Below are positions 43,100 through 53,094 of a DNA stretch of 64,000 nt, one piece after another. The position numbers were made by a program, and so were the translations under genes. The stretch comes from Peribacillus sp044761665. GTDB taxonomy: Bacteria; Bacillota; Bacilli; Bacillales; DSM-1321. The notes beneath the pieces were generated by a model. That model was not told the origin of the DNA, ran no database searches, and was given only the letters and a program-made list of their open reading frames with translations. Location: assembly GCF_044761665.1 (NCBI RefSeq), contig NZ_JBIWCW010000002.1, forward strand, positions 310,001-374,000. Reading direction: 5' to 3'. Numbering within the stretch: the stretch's first letter is position 1; the number at the start of each line of letters is the position of its first letter.

Positions 43100-44830
43100 T
43101 TAAAATAAATTAAAATATTTTTTCAATCCATTAAAGATTCCGGTAACAGCAGTATCTTGATAAGCACTTGTGGCGATAAGCTTTTCTTCTTCTAGATTGG
43201 AGATGAATCCTAACTCTAGCAAAATAGCAGCTTGTTTGTTATCACGGATGACCTGGAAGTTACCTGGTTTTGTGCCGCGGTCCCTCAATTTTGTTTCTTT
43301 AATGATTTCTGCTTGTACGGTTTGTGCCAGCTCTTTTTCATTGACATTCGTTGCTAGATAAAATGTTTCAATGCCGTTGGCTGTGCTGGGACCAGCATTA
43401 TAGTGAATGCTGATAAAGACGTCGGGTTTGTTAGCTTGGCTGATTTCCACCCGCTTACTTAAAGAGGGATACGTATCGCCTGTTCGTGTCATGACGACTT
43501 TTGCACCCGCCGTTTCTAATTTAGCTTTCAGCTTTTTAGCCGTGGAAAGAGTTAAATCTTTTTCACGATTATATTTCCCGGATGCCCCAGGGTCAGTCCC
43601 GCCATGACCTGGGTCAAGGACGATTACTTTGCCTTTAAAGCCATCACTTGGTTTGGTCTTCGATAGATACGTGAGGGAGGCCCATCCCACCAAACCGGAT
43701 TGGGTTTCGACTTTACCCCAATCTCCTTGTTTTTCAGTCACTATCACACTATCACTTCTATCGACGGCCCCAAGTACTTTGTGCGTTGCAGAAGGACCAT
43801 TACGAATGTTCAAACTATCGGAAATGACATAGTATTTGGTTGGTTCCACTTTGATTGGTTCTTCTTTCGTCGGTGCCTCTTCTTTAGGTGGTGTGGTGGC
43901 TACTGGTTTTGTTTCTTTTGGCTTGGTTTTTGATAGATAGGTAAGGGAAGCCCAACCTGTTTTACCGGAAGCCGTTTTGATTCTTCCCCATTTATCTTTT
44001 TCTTCATAAAGTGTGACAGCCTCCCCTTTTTTTAAGGTGGTGACTTTGTCCGCTTTTGAGTTTCCAGATTTTCTGACATATAACTCGCCAGCTGTTACAT
44101 AATAGGTCGTTTCTTTCACCGCTGACGTGGATGCAGTAGGTTTTTTCGTAGATAAATAGGTTAATGAAGCCCATCCGTTAACACCGGAAGTCGTTTTCAC
44201 ATTTGCCCAGTTACCTGTTTTTTTCATAAAGGTAACAGCATCGCCCTTTTTGATAGTTGCCAATTTCTTTGATGTTGTATTGGCAGACTTACGGACATAT
44301 AACGAACTGGCTGTCACATAATATTTGGTCGTTGTAATGGTTGCTGGTTTAGCTGTGGCATTCGGCTTGGAACTTGATATGTATGTTTTAGAAACCCAAC
44401 CGGTTTTCTTTTTGGAAGATACATAGACTTGTAGCCAATTGCCTTTAGTCGATTTTATTTCGACAAAGGTTCCTTTAGACAAAGTGGCCAGTGACTGGCT
44501 GCTGGTATTATTTGATTTTCTCAATATTAATGAAGAAGCTGTAACATACCCTAACTCGTCTAAATACGTGCTAGAAACCCAACCAGTTAGTTTTCCATAT
44601 TTGATTTTCGACCATCCAGACTGTTGGGAAGAGATGGTGACTTCTTTACCTTTATTAATTAATCCTAGAGACTTTGCTGTTGTTTTAGGATTTTCTCTTA
44701 TATGGAGGGAACTAGCTGTAATTTTGGCTGTCTTTGAAGCAGCCTGTACTTGATCGGTGGCGTAAGGAAAAGAGAAAGTCGTCAAAAAAACCAAGGTTGC
44801 TACAAATAAAGTGATCATTCTTTTTTTCAT
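43100..44830 (-). CDS. Secreted N-acetylmuramoyl-L-alanine amidase with five SH3b repeats
   Basis: 576 aa. Signal peptide (residues 1-31, cleavage near VQA/ASK). Five bacterial SH3 repeats follow, each ~60 aa plus linker, with the pattern VTASSLxxRK...GWxSxTYL (about 32-92, 93-152, 165-227, 237-300, 330-395). A Pro/Glu/Lys linker separates repeats 4 and 5. The C-terminal Amidase_3 domain has its zinc and catalytic residues (VLDPGHGGTDPGASG, FISIHYNAG, ILLELGFISNLEE). It cleaves the sugar-peptide bond in the wall; the SH3 units anchor it there. Confidence 0.93.
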   Translation of the reverse strand: MKKRMITLFVATLVFLTTFSFPYATDQVQAASKTAKITASSLHIRENPKTTAKSLGLINKGKEVTISSQQSGWSKIKYGKLTGWVSSTYLDELGYVTASSLILRKSNNTSSQSLATLSKGTFVEIKSTKGNWLQVYVSSKKKTGWVSKTYISSSKPNATAKPATITTTKYYVTASSLYVRKSANTTSKKLATIKKGDAVTFMKKTGNWANVKTTSGVNGWASLTYLSTKKPTASTSAVKETTYYVTAGELYVRKSGNSKADKVTTLKKGEAVTLYEEKDKWGRIKTASGKTGWASLTYLSKTKPKETKPVATTPPKEEAPTKEEPIKVEPTKYYVISDSLNIRNGPSATHKVLGAVDRSDSVIVTEKQGDWGKVETQSGLVGWASLTYLSKTKPSDGFKGKVIVLDPGHGGTDPGASGKYNREKDLTLSTAKKLKAKLETAGAKVVMTRTGDTYPSLSKRVEISQANKPDVFISIHYNAGPSTANGIETFYLATNVNEKELAQTVQAEIIKETKLRDRGTKPGNFQVIRDNKQAAILLELGFISNLEEEKLIATSAYQDTAVTGIFNGLKKYFNLF

Positions 44831-45171
44831 AAAGCTCGCTCCTTTAAATAATGCTGCATAATCGAATGGTTATAGCTGATCCAGAGGTTGGGTGGATTAA
44901 TTACATATGAATATTCTTTTATAGCGGAGAAGCCTTTATATTGAGTGTTCTCCATGATTTTTATCGGTAGCATGTGGGTTATATGAAGAGAATTCACTAA
45001 TAATAGTACAATATACTCACCTTAATTAGTAGTGGTTTTATGGTATTTTTTGTAGGTATATAGAACTTAATTTACATATTTTGATGTAAATTGAATGAAT
45101 ATGGGTGAAGACTGTGTAATGGGGCATATGTAGGTTGGATAATGGACGATATTTACAAGGGAGGAAGTTTC
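44831..45171. other. Intergenic region upstream of the amidase gene
   Basis: AT-rich, with no gene, RNA or strong promoter I can defend. The minus-strand amidase promoter should be here; a CCGATAA near 44960 lacks the sigma-D -35 at the right distance. Confidence 0.4.
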
Positions 45172-45234
45172 GTGTTTGATGAATCAAAATACCTTGCAGG
45201 ATATTGGTTGGCAAAAAACTATGTAATCATTTAA
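45172..45234 (+). CDS. Possible 20-aa peptide
   Basis: GTG start 5-6 nt after GGGAGGAAG; MFDESKYLAGYWLAKNYVII. It ends just before the dispersed repeat region. It could be a real micropeptide or the 5' stump of a disrupted gene. Confidence 0.25.
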   Translation: MFDESKYLAGYWLAKNYVII

Positions 45235-45353
45235 ACTATAACTACTCCAGTTTGTCGACAAAAGGCATCGCCTGTTTTTTAAAAAAGTCCCTTAAAGTAA
45301 TCCAAACCATACTCTTTTGCCAATATATAAATTTTACTTGATGATAACGAAAA

Positions 45354-45475
45354 GTTGATTGGAACGGAAGGTACGAGACTCCTGCGGGACATGCGCTTCT
45401 AGCGGAGACACCGCAGGGAAGCCGAGGATGCTCCCTGACCGCCTGAGGAAAGCGAGTGCCTGAAGTGGAAATCAA
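45354..45475. repeat. Dispersed Bacillaceae intergenic repeat
   Basis: The run ttgattggaacggaaggt, gagactcctgcggga, then ccgcaggg, ctgaccgcctgaggaaagcg, agtgcctgaagtgg and aaatcaa matches a GC-rich repeat that I know from many Bacillaceae genomes. Outer sequences GTTTGTCGACA and GTTTGTCTACA flank it. A 77-codon minus-strand frame across it (45242-45475) is a by-product, not a gene. Confidence 0.7.
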
Positions 45476-45543
45476 TTCACATTTTTCATCGAGTTTGTCT
45501 ACAGTCTAACTACTCTATTTTTCTCTTATAAGGAGATGGAAAA

Positions 45544-45774
45544 ATGATTAAATTTCTTTCAGCCCTTCTATTTCCTGGTCTTCTTGTCATGTTATTTTCA
45601 AGAGTCACCTATAACTATATTGTAGGTCTTATTTTAACGGTTGCATTGATTGCGGCTTCGGCATATAAAGGTTATACACACACGAACTTATTGATTATCG
45701 TTGACGCATTGTCACTGACGGTGGGTTTCTGGTTATCAAAAAGAATGATGAAGCGAACAGCCAAGAGCGCCTAA
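45544..45774 (+). CDS. csbA: Small membrane protein CsbA
   Basis: 76 aa, two to three membrane spans, start MIKFLSALLFPGLLVMLFSR behind ATAAGGAG. In B. subtilis csbA is a sigma-B-controlled gene immediately upstream of uvrB-uvrA, the same position as here. Function unknown. A sigma-B promoter is not visible; the dispersed repeat occupies the place just upstream. Confidence 0.85.
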   Translation: MIKFLSALLFPGLLVMLFSRVTYNYIVGLILTVALIAASAYKGYTHTNLLIIVDALSLTVGFWLSKRMMKRTAKSA

Positions 45775-45853
45775 ATTATAAAGGTGCTTTTTTTTATCTT
45801 AATTTCTATGAAAAGGGTTCATCTAGCTTGCTAGGTTATTAAACGAAAAAAAC

Positions 45854-45867
45854 AGAATGCTTGTTCG
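45854..45867 (+). promoter_or_regulatory. Possible LexA box of uvrBA
   Basis: AGAATGCTTGTTCG resembles the Bacillus box CGAACNNNNGTTCG (8 of 10 fixed positions), 33 nt before a TAGAAT -10 at 45900. Confidence 0.4.
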
Positions 45868-45993
45868 CTTTTTGATGGTTTGTTTTGAGGTTATTGTGGT
45901 AGAATGTGTATATATAGTTCTTTAAACGGAATAAATAGAAGGAATAAAACTTAACCCTTTTTCATATAAAACTAATTCATTAGGAGGCTATGC

Positions 45994-47982
45994 TTGGTGA
46001 AGGAAACGTTTGAGTTAGTCTCAAAATATACTCCCCAGGGAGATCAGCCAGCGGCAATAGAAGAGCTTGTAACTGGCCTAAAAGAAGGAAAGAAAATGCA
46101 GACGTTGCTTGGAGCAACGGGAACGGGGAAAACATTCACGGTCTCCAATGTCATCCAACAAATCAATAAACCCACCCTTGTCATTGCTCATAACAAAACA
46201 TTGGCAGGGCAACTTTACAGTGAGTTCAAAGAGTTTTTTCCTAATAACGCTGTTGAGTACTTTGTCAGTTATTACGATTATTATCAACCAGAAGCCTATG
46301 TGCCTTCCACTGATACATTCATTGAGAAAGATGCCAGTATCAATGATGAAATCGATAAATTGCGTCACTCGGCAACATCCTCTTTGTTTGAACGAAAAGA
46401 TGTCATCATCATTGCCAGTGTATCCTGTATTTATGGGTTAGGTTCTCCGGAAGAATACCGAGAGATGGTTGTATCACTGCGTACAGGCATGGAGATCGAA
46501 CGAAATGCACTGCTACATAAACTTGTTGATATTCAATATGAGAGAAATGATATTGCGTTTCAACGTGGAACGTTCAGGGTTCGTGGCGACGTAGTTGAAA
46601 TATTCCCGGCCTCTAGGGACGAACACTGTGTACGGATCGAGTTTTTCGGAGATGAGATTGACCGGATTCGTGAAGTGGATGCCCTGACCGGTGAGATTAC
46701 TGGTGAACGGGAACATATCGCCATTTTTCCAGCGTCCCATTTCGTGACGCGTGAAGAGAAAATGAGGGTAGCCATTCAAAATATTGAAATCGAACTCGAA
46801 GAACGCTTGGCAGAGCTTCGGGAGGATGAAAAGCTCCTTGAAGCACAGCGCTTGGAGCAAAGGACACGTTACGATTTGGAAATGATGCGGGAGATGGGTT
46901 TCTGTTCGGGTATCGAGAACTATTCCCGTCATTTGACACTGCGCCCCGCAGGCGCAACTCCTTATACCTTGATTGATTACTTCCCGGAAGACTTCCTATT
47001 AGTCGTCGATGAATCGCATGTGACGCTTTCGCAAATCCGTGGCATGTTCAATGGAGATCAGGCACGTAAGCAGGTTCTGGTGGATCATGGATTCCGCCTG
47101 CCTTCTGCTAAAGACAACCGGCCACTCAGGTTCGAGGAATTCGAAAAGAAAGTTCATCAATCGATATTCGTTTCGGCAACTCCAGGTCCATATGAATTGG
47201 AACATACACCGGAAATGGTCGAGCAGATCATTCGGCCTACTGGATTGCTTGACCCTACGATTGAAGTCCGACCGATTGAAGGACAGATTGATGATCTTAT
47301 AGGTGAAATCCAGGAACGGGTTAAGAAGGATGAACGTGTTTTAATTACGACCCTGACGAAAAAGATGTCCGAAGATTTAACGGATTACCTGAAGGATATT
47401 GGAATTAAGGTTCAATATCTTCATTCTGAGGTAAAAACATTAGAAAGAATCGAAATCATCCGGGAATTGAGGATGGGGAAATATGATGTCCTTGTCGGAA
47501 TCAATCTTTTACGGGAAGGCTTGGATATTCCCGAAGTGTCCTTGGTGACGATTCTCGATGCGGATAAAGAAGGGTTCCTCCGCTCGGAGCGTTCCCTCAT
47601 TCAAACGATGGGTCGTGCCGCTAGGAATGCTAACGGGCACGTTATCATGTATGCGGACCGGATCACGAATTCGATGGAATTGGCCATTAGTGAAACATCA
47701 CGTCGTCGGGAAATCCAGGAAAGCTTCAACAAAAAGCATGGAATCACACCCCAGACGATTCAAAAAGATATCAGAGACGCCATCCGCGCTACGCAAGTTG
47801 CCGAAGATGGAGAAGCGTACAAGGAAGATCCTGCTATTAAATTGTCTAAGCTTCCGAAAAAAGAACGCGAAAAGGTAATAAAGAGCATGGAGAAAGAAAT
47901 GAAGGAAGCGGCAAAGGCATTAGATTTCGAACGTGCTGCCGAGCTGCGTGATTTAGTACTAGAGTTAAAAGCGGAAGGGTGA
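45994..47982 (+). CDS. uvrB: Excinuclease ABC subunit B
   Basis: 662 aa, start TTG 45994 (AGGAGG 6 nt away) or GTG 45997. Walker A GATGTGKTF, the DNA-clamping beta-hairpin (YYDYYQPEAYVP), helicase motifs to LDADKEGFLRSERSLIQTMG, and a C-terminal UvrC-binding UVR motif (KALDFERAAELRDLVLEL). Nucleotide excision repair. uvrA follows 6 nt later. Confidence 0.97.
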   Translation: MVKETFELVSKYTPQGDQPAAIEELVTGLKEGKKMQTLLGATGTGKTFTVSNVIQQINKPTLVIAHNKTLAGQLYSEFKEFFPNNAVEYFVSYYDYYQPEAYVPSTDTFIEKDASINDEIDKLRHSATSSLFERKDVIIIASVSCIYGLGSPEEYREMVVSLRTGMEIERNALLHKLVDIQYERNDIAFQRGTFRVRGDVVEIFPASRDEHCVRIEFFGDEIDRIREVDALTGEITGEREHIAIFPASHFVTREEKMRVAIQNIEIELEERLAELREDEKLLEAQRLEQRTRYDLEMMREMGFCSGIENYSRHLTLRPAGATPYTLIDYFPEDFLLVVDESHVTLSQIRGMFNGDQARKQVLVDHGFRLPSAKDNRPLRFEEFEKKVHQSIFVSATPGPYELEHTPEMVEQIIRPTGLLDPTIEVRPIEGQIDDLIGEIQERVKKDERVLITTLTKKMSEDLTDYLKDIGIKVQYLHSEVKTLERIEIIRELRMGKYDVLVGINLLREGLDIPEVSLVTILDADKEGFLRSERSLIQTMGRAARNANGHVIMYADRITNSMELAISETSRRREIQESFNKKHGITPQTIQKDIRDAIRATQVAEDGEAYKEDPAIKLSKLPKKEREKVIKSMEKEMKEAAKALDFERAAELRDLVLELKAEG

Positions 47983-47988
47983 CGAAAC

Positions 47989-50862
47989 ATGGCAATGGAC
48001 AAAATTGTGATTAAGGGAGCCAGGACTAACAATCTAAAGAATGTCGACGTCACGATACCTAGGGATAAACTTGTGGTTCTGACGGGCTTATCTGGTTCTG
48101 GGAAGTCGTCCTTGGCTTTTGATACGATATATGCGGAAGGGCAAAGACGTTACGTAGAATCACTCTCGGCTTATGCCCGCCAATTTTTAGGGCAAGTGGA
48201 TAAACCGGACGTCGATATGATTGAGGGGTTGTCCCCTGCGATATCGATCGATCAGAAAACAACGAGTAAAAACCCCCGCTCAACTGTCGGGACCGTTACC
48301 GAAATTTATGATTATTTAAGATTGTTATATGCGAGGGTCGGTAGGCCAACCTGTCCGATCCATAATATCGAAATCAGTTCTCAAACGATTGAACAAATGG
48401 TCGATCGTATACTGGACTATCCGGAACGGACAAAGCTTCAAGTGTTGGCACCGCTCGTTTCAGGAAGAAAAGGCACACATGTAAAAGTGCTAGAAGAAGT
48501 GAAGAAACAAGGGTATGTCCGCGTTCGCGTGGATGGGGAGATGTTTGACCTCAGTGACGATATCACGCTTGAAAAGAATAAGAAGCATTCAATTGAAGTC
48601 ATCATTGACCGGATTGTTATCAAAGAGGGAATTCGGGCAAGAATGGCGGACTCCTTGGAAAGTGCTTTGAAACTTGGAGATGGCAAGGTCATTATCGATG
48701 TGATGGGTGAAGAGGAACTGCTCTTCAGTGAGGATCATGCTTGCCCAATCTGTGGTTTTTCCATCGGTGAGCTGGAGCCAAGGATGTTCTCCTTCAATAG
48801 TCCATTCGGTGCTTGCCCCGATTGTGATGGTTTGGGTGCAAGGCTTGAAGTGGACCGTGATTTGGTTATCCCGAATAAAGATCTAAGTCTTCGTCAGCAT
48901 GCCATCGCACCTTGGGAACCGACGAGCTCTCAATATTACCCTCAACTCCTTGAGGCGGTAGCGGCTCATTATGATATCGATATGGATGTTCCAGTCAAAG
49001 ACCTTCCGGAAGAGAAAATCGAGAAAATTCTATTAGGTTCTGGTAAGGAAAAAATCTATTTCCGCTATAAAAACGATTTTGGTAGAGTACAGGAAGGGCA
49101 TATCCCATTCGAAGGGGTATTACGGAATGTCGAGCGGCGCTTTAAGGAAACGAACTCCGATTACATTCGAGAACAAATGCAGAAATACATGTCCGAGAAC
49201 CCTTGTCCTGCATGCAAGGGACAGCGCTTGAAAAAGGAAAGTCTATCCGTACTCATTCAAGGTGTTAATATAAGCGAAACAACAACATTATCAGTAGAAG
49301 ATTCATTATTATTCTTTGATAAGCTGGATTTGACGGAAAAAGAAGCCGCGATTGCGAAGTTGATTTTACGGGAGATTCGGGAACGTCTTGGTTTCCTTGA
49401 TAACGTAGGACTGGATTATTTGACGCTGAGTCGAGCAGCAGGAACATTATCAGGTGGTGAAGCACAACGTATACGGCTTGCTACCCAGATCGGTTCACGA
49501 CTGACGGGCGTGCTATATATCTTAGATGAACCATCCATCGGTTTACATCAGCGCGATAATGACCGATTGATCGATACGTTAAAAAACATGAGGGAAATCG
49601 GAAACACACTTATAGTGGTTGAACATGATGAAGATACGATGCTTGCGGCAGATTACCTGATTGATGTCGGACCAGGAGCGGGGGCTCATGGTGGAGAAAT
49701 TGTGGCTGCCGGTACCCCGGAAGAGGTCATGAACAATCCAGAATCTTTAACTGGTCAATACTTATCAGGAAAGAAATTCATCCCGCTACCGTTAGAACGC
49801 AGGAAAAATGACGGTCGAGTCATTGAAATTAAAGGGGCTAAGCAAAATAACCTGAAAAACGTCAATGTTAAGTTCCCGCTTGGAGTCTTCATCGCTGTCA
49901 CTGGCGTTTCCGGGTCTGGTAAAAGTACATTAGTGAATGAAATCCTTCATAAATCGCTAGCGCAAAAGCTTAATCGTGCCAAGGCTAGGCCTGGAGATTA
50001 CCGCGAAATTAAAGGGATTGAACATTTAGATAAAGTGATCGATATCGATCAATCGCCAATTGGAAGAACGCCCCGTTCTAACCCAGCTACCTATACCGGT
50101 GTATTCGATGATATTCGAGATGTTTTTGCCTCAACGAATGAAGCGAAAATCCGTGGATACAAAAAAGGACGGTTCAGCTTTAATGTGAAAGGTGGTCGCT
50201 GTGAAGCTTGCCGTGGTGATGGAATCATTAAAATTGAAATGCATTTCCTACCTGATGTATATGTTCCATGTGAAGTCTGCCATGGAAAACGGTATAACCG
50301 CGAAACGCTTGAAGTGAAATATAAAGGAAAAACCATTTCTGATATCCTTGATATGACGGTTGAGGAAGGTGTCAGTTTCTTCGAAAATATTCCGAAAATC
50401 AAACGGAAAATTCAAACGTTATTTGATGTGGGCCTTGGTTATATCAAGTTAGGTCAACCGGCTACCACTCTATCAGGCGGAGAGGCACAAAGGGTAAAGC
50501 TCGCTTCTGAATTGCATCGTCGGTCAACTGGCCGTTCATTTTATATCTTGGATGAACCGACAACCGGGCTTCATGTCCATGATATAGCGAGGTTGCTTGA
50601 AGTCTTGCAACGGCTCGTGGACAATGGGGATACCGTTCTCGTTATCGAGCATAACCTCGATGTCATCAAGGCTTCTGACCATATCATTGACTTGGGTCCA
50701 GAAGGTGGAGATAAAGGTGGGACGATTGTAACGTACGGAACACCTGAGAAAATTTGTGAAGTTACGGAATCGTATACAGGGAAATACTTGAAGCCTGTGT
50801 TGACCCGTGATCAAACCCGGATGGAAAAATGGATAGAAGAAAAAGAACATGAACATGTTTAA
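47989..50862 (+). CDS. uvrA: Excinuclease ABC subunit A
   Basis: 957 aa. Two ABC ATPase modules (Walker A GLSGSGKSSLAF and GVSGSGKSTLVN; signatures LSGGEAQRIRLA and LSGGEAQRVKLA) with zinc fingers (CPICG...CPDCDG; CEACRGDG...CEVCHG). Damage recognition in excision repair. Ends in a perfect terminator palindrome. Confidence 0.98.
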   Translation: MAMDKIVIKGARTNNLKNVDVTIPRDKLVVLTGLSGSGKSSLAFDTIYAEGQRRYVESLSAYARQFLGQVDKPDVDMIEGLSPAISIDQKTTSKNPRSTVGTVTEIYDYLRLLYARVGRPTCPIHNIEISSQTIEQMVDRILDYPERTKLQVLAPLVSGRKGTHVKVLEEVKKQGYVRVRVDGEMFDLSDDITLEKNKKHSIEVIIDRIVIKEGIRARMADSLESALKLGDGKVIIDVMGEEELLFSEDHACPICGFSIGELEPRMFSFNSPFGACPDCDGLGARLEVDRDLVIPNKDLSLRQHAIAPWEPTSSQYYPQLLEAVAAHYDIDMDVPVKDLPEEKIEKILLGSGKEKIYFRYKNDFGRVQEGHIPFEGVLRNVERRFKETNSDYIREQMQKYMSENPCPACKGQRLKKESLSVLIQGVNISETTTLSVEDSLLFFDKLDLTEKEAAIAKLILREIRERLGFLDNVGLDYLTLSRAAGTLSGGEAQRIRLATQIGSRLTGVLYILDEPSIGLHQRDNDRLIDTLKNMREIGNTLIVVEHDEDTMLAADYLIDVGPGAGAHGGEIVAAGTPEEVMNNPESLTGQYLSGKKFIPLPLERRKNDGRVIEIKGAKQNNLKNVNVKFPLGVFIAVTGVSGSGKSTLVNEILHKSLAQKLNRAKARPGDYREIKGIEHLDKVIDIDQSPIGRTPRSNPATYTGVFDDIRDVFASTNEAKIRGYKKGRFSFNVKGGRCEACRGDGIIKIEMHFLPDVYVPCEVCHGKRYNRETLEVKYKGKTISDILDMTVEEGVSFFENIPKIKRKIQTLFDVGLGYIKLGQPATTLSGGEAQRVKLASELHRRSTGRSFYILDEPTTGLHVHDIARLLEVLQRLVDNGDTVLVIEHNLDVIKASDHIIDLGPEGGDKGGTIVTYGTPEKICEVTESYTGKYLKPVLTRDQTRMEKWIEEKEHEHV

Positions 50863-50887
50863 AAGCAAGCCAATTGGCTTGCTTTTT
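50861..50887 (+). terminator. Terminator of uvrBA
   Basis: AAAAGCAAGCC AATT GGCTTGCTTTTT, a continuous palindrome beginning in the stop codon. Confidence 0.9.
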
Positions 50888-51089
50888 GTAGAAATATGGA
50901 TAATTTCTTTTAATCAATCATTTGATTAGTAGCAAGTGAAGTCCGTTATTTCCGGGGAAATGTAACCATTACAGTTTTCAGAAATTGTCGCCGTACAATG
51001 TCGAGAAATGGAATTGGGATATTGTATGAAACTTTTCACCTGACTAGGCGTATGTATGTGTAAGTACACTAAGAAAGTGGGGATGGTCT

Positions 51090-52190
51090 ATGCAAGCAGA
51101 AAAACAAAGAATATTGGAAATGGTTCAAGATGGAAAGCTGACAGCGGTGGAAGCAATGAATCTTTTAGACGATTTAGAAAAAGCTGGTATGGAAAGTGAA
51201 GCGAAAGAGCAAAAGCTGCAAAATGAACTATCCACCGTAGTGGTTAATCAGAAAAGTGAAGAAAATGGCCAGGACTCTTTTAAGAAGAATGTCCAATCCT
51301 CTAAGGAAAAAATACTAGGTTTCGTAGAAAGTGCATATAAAAAGATCAAGGAAACGGATTTGGATTTTAATTTTGGAAAATCGGTTGAGGTTAGCCATAT
51401 TTTTCAGCATGATTATGAGTTTCTGGATGAAATCGATATTGATGTCGCAAATGGAAAAGTGAATATCGCTACATGGGATCAGCAGGAAGTCCGAGTGGAA
51501 TGTCATGCGAAAGTATATCGAGTGGAAGATATAGATAAAGCGAGGGAAACCTTTTTAGAAGAAGTTCACTTCGAGATTGAAGCCGGAAAATTGAAGTTCA
51601 AGGTCCGTGAAAAAACGATGAAGGTTGATACGGTGCTTTATATTCCCCGCAAGGTGTATGAGGATATTCAGGTTAGGCTGTTTAACGGTGCGATAACAAC
51701 AGAATCCCTGACAGTAGAGAAACTTAAGGCCAAAACGGCAAATGGCGTCATCCATATCCAACAAGGGAAAGGCGAAACATGCGAACTTGAAACGGGTAAT
51801 GGAACGATTACCATTTCCGATACGAATTATGACGAGATGGAAGCGGAAACGTTAAACGGCGCAATCAATGCGGAAGGAAACTTCAAGAAGATGGATGTTC
51901 AGACTTTCAACGGGGAAATCGTCTGCAAGAATGGGTCACAGGATTGCGAAGCCATTCATGCCAAGTCGATTACCGGGAAAGTCCAGCTTGTCTTGCCTCC
52001 GGGAAAGGCAATCGAAGGTGAGTTGAAGTCTAATTTGGGAAGCTTTAACGTAAGTTTAGAAGGGATGACCATCGTCGAAGAAAAAAGTGATGTGGTCCAA
52101 AAGGTGCTTAAGTTTAAAACAACTAATCTGGAAGACTCGGTACTACACGTATTTGCCGATACAAAAACGGCGGCAATTACGGTTTCTTGA
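51090..52190 (+). CDS. yvlB: YvlB-like DUF4097 protein
   Basis: 366 aa, length as in B. subtilis YvlB. Residues 1-35 (QRILEMVQDGKLTAVEAMNL) are a small helical SHOCT-like domain; the rest is a right-handed beta-helix of DUF4097 repeats (LFNGAITTESL, ANGVIHIQQGKG, NGTITISDTNYDEM, LNGAINAEG, FNGEIV). No signal peptide. Family members are linked to envelope-stress systems; role unknown. Confidence 0.82.
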   Translation: MQAEKQRILEMVQDGKLTAVEAMNLLDDLEKAGMESEAKEQKLQNELSTVVVNQKSEENGQDSFKKNVQSSKEKILGFVESAYKKIKETDLDFNFGKSVEVSHIFQHDYEFLDEIDIDVANGKVNIATWDQQEVRVECHAKVYRVEDIDKARETFLEEVHFEIEAGKLKFKVREKTMKVDTVLYIPRKVYEDIQVRLFNGAITTESLTVEKLKAKTANGVIHIQQGKGETCELETGNGTITISDTNYDEMEAETLNGAINAEGNFKKMDVQTFNGEIVCKNGSQDCEAIHAKSITGKVQLVLPPGKAIEGELKSNLGSFNVSLEGMTIVEEKSDVVQKVLKFKTTNLEDSVLHVFADTKTAAITVS

Positions 52191-52203
52191 GGTAATAGAA
52201 AGG

Positions 52204-52230
52204 AAGCCCGCCAGTTAGACTGACGGGCTT
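52204..52230. terminator. Shared terminator of yvlB and the CwlC-like gene
   Basis: AAGCCCGCCAGT / ACTGACGGGCTT stem between converging genes. Confidence 0.75.
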
Positions 52231-52233
52231 TAT

Positions 52234-52911
52234 TTATTGTTGTGTGGTAATGATGGCTTCGTACCCATCTTTGGCCAATTTTTTAACAAGGGCTTCGGCA
52301 TTTTTCTTTTCCGAGAAGGCCCCAATCTGAACTTTATATAGTATGGTGGAAGGGAGCTCCTTATGAAGCTTATAATGGGAGAGAATGCTTTTGGCAATGG
52401 ATTCTCCGCATATTTTCCGATAGGCCTTCGTCTTTAAAAGTGCGGCTTCATCTTGATTGGTCATAAACCCACACTCGATTAAAATGGCCGGACATTTTGT
52501 TTCGCGTAACACTTGGAAATTGGCCGTCTTCACCCCTCTATTTTTTAACTGTGTGGCTTTTGCAAGATCATGTTGGACCTTTTCAGCGAGGGAAAGGGAT
52601 TCCTTCGGTTTAGAGGTATAAACGTATGTTTCGATCCCGTTTGCCTCATGCCAATTACCAGTGCCAGCGGCGTTTGCATGGATGGATACATATAGGTCAG
52701 CTCCAAGGGCATGTGCTTTACGGGTTCGCTCACTAAGAGGGACGTCCCGTCCATCTTCATGGACGAAATGAACGGTGATGGCATCCGTCCTCTCTAAATA
52801 TTGTTTGGTGAAGGATGCCGTTTCCCGATTGAAGTCATATTCCTTCATGCCATCAGGCGATTGTTTGCCGGGCGTAGTATAACCATGGCCGGCATCAATG
52901 ACGATTTTCAT
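52234..52911 (-). CDS. N-acetylmuramoyl-L-alanine amidase, CwlC-like, with SPOR domain
   Basis: 225 aa. Amidase_3 domain at residues 1-175 (MKIVIDAGHGYTTPGKQSPD, YVSIHANAAG, ILIECGFMTNQDE) and a short C-terminal SPOR repeat (LYKVQIGAFSEKKNAEALVK). No signal peptide, like the mother-cell lysis enzyme CwlC of B. subtilis, so release may depend on cell lysis or a holin. A sporulation role is inference. Confidence 0.88.
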   Translation of the reverse strand: MKIVIDAGHGYTTPGKQSPDGMKEYDFNRETASFTKQYLERTDAITVHFVHEDGRDVPLSERTRKAHALGADLYVSIHANAAGTGNWHEANGIETYVYTSKPKESLSLAEKVQHDLAKATQLKNRGVKTANFQVLRETKCPAILIECGFMTNQDEAALLKTKAYRKICGESIAKSILSHYKLHKELPSTILYKVQIGAFSEKKNAEALVKKLAKDGYEAIITTQQ

Positions 52912-53094
52912 GGATCTTCCCTTCCTTTCGAAATACTCTATCCATTATTATAATCAAGTGAGAAAGGTTGAAAGTAGCTTCTGATTGGAAAAAAGAATAA
53001 ATTGAATATGCGTTGTTTGGTTATTTACAGAATAATGCTAAAATGAAAAAGTATCGCTAAAAATAAGCATCACTCCAAAAAGGAGGAAAGATAT

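Noticed and set aside
44563..44576. 13-bp match CTAAATACGTGCT shared with 10851
   Set aside because: Short, single, one copy inside a coding SH3 repeat; likely chance.
44940..44975. Sigma-D promoter for the SH3-amidase on the minus strand
   Set aside because: A CCGATAA-like -10 exists, but the -35 position reads TTCA rather than TAAA.
45242..45475. 77-codon minus-strand frame
   Set aside because: It reads through the dispersed Bacillaceae repeat, has no ribosome site, and its composition is that of the repeat.
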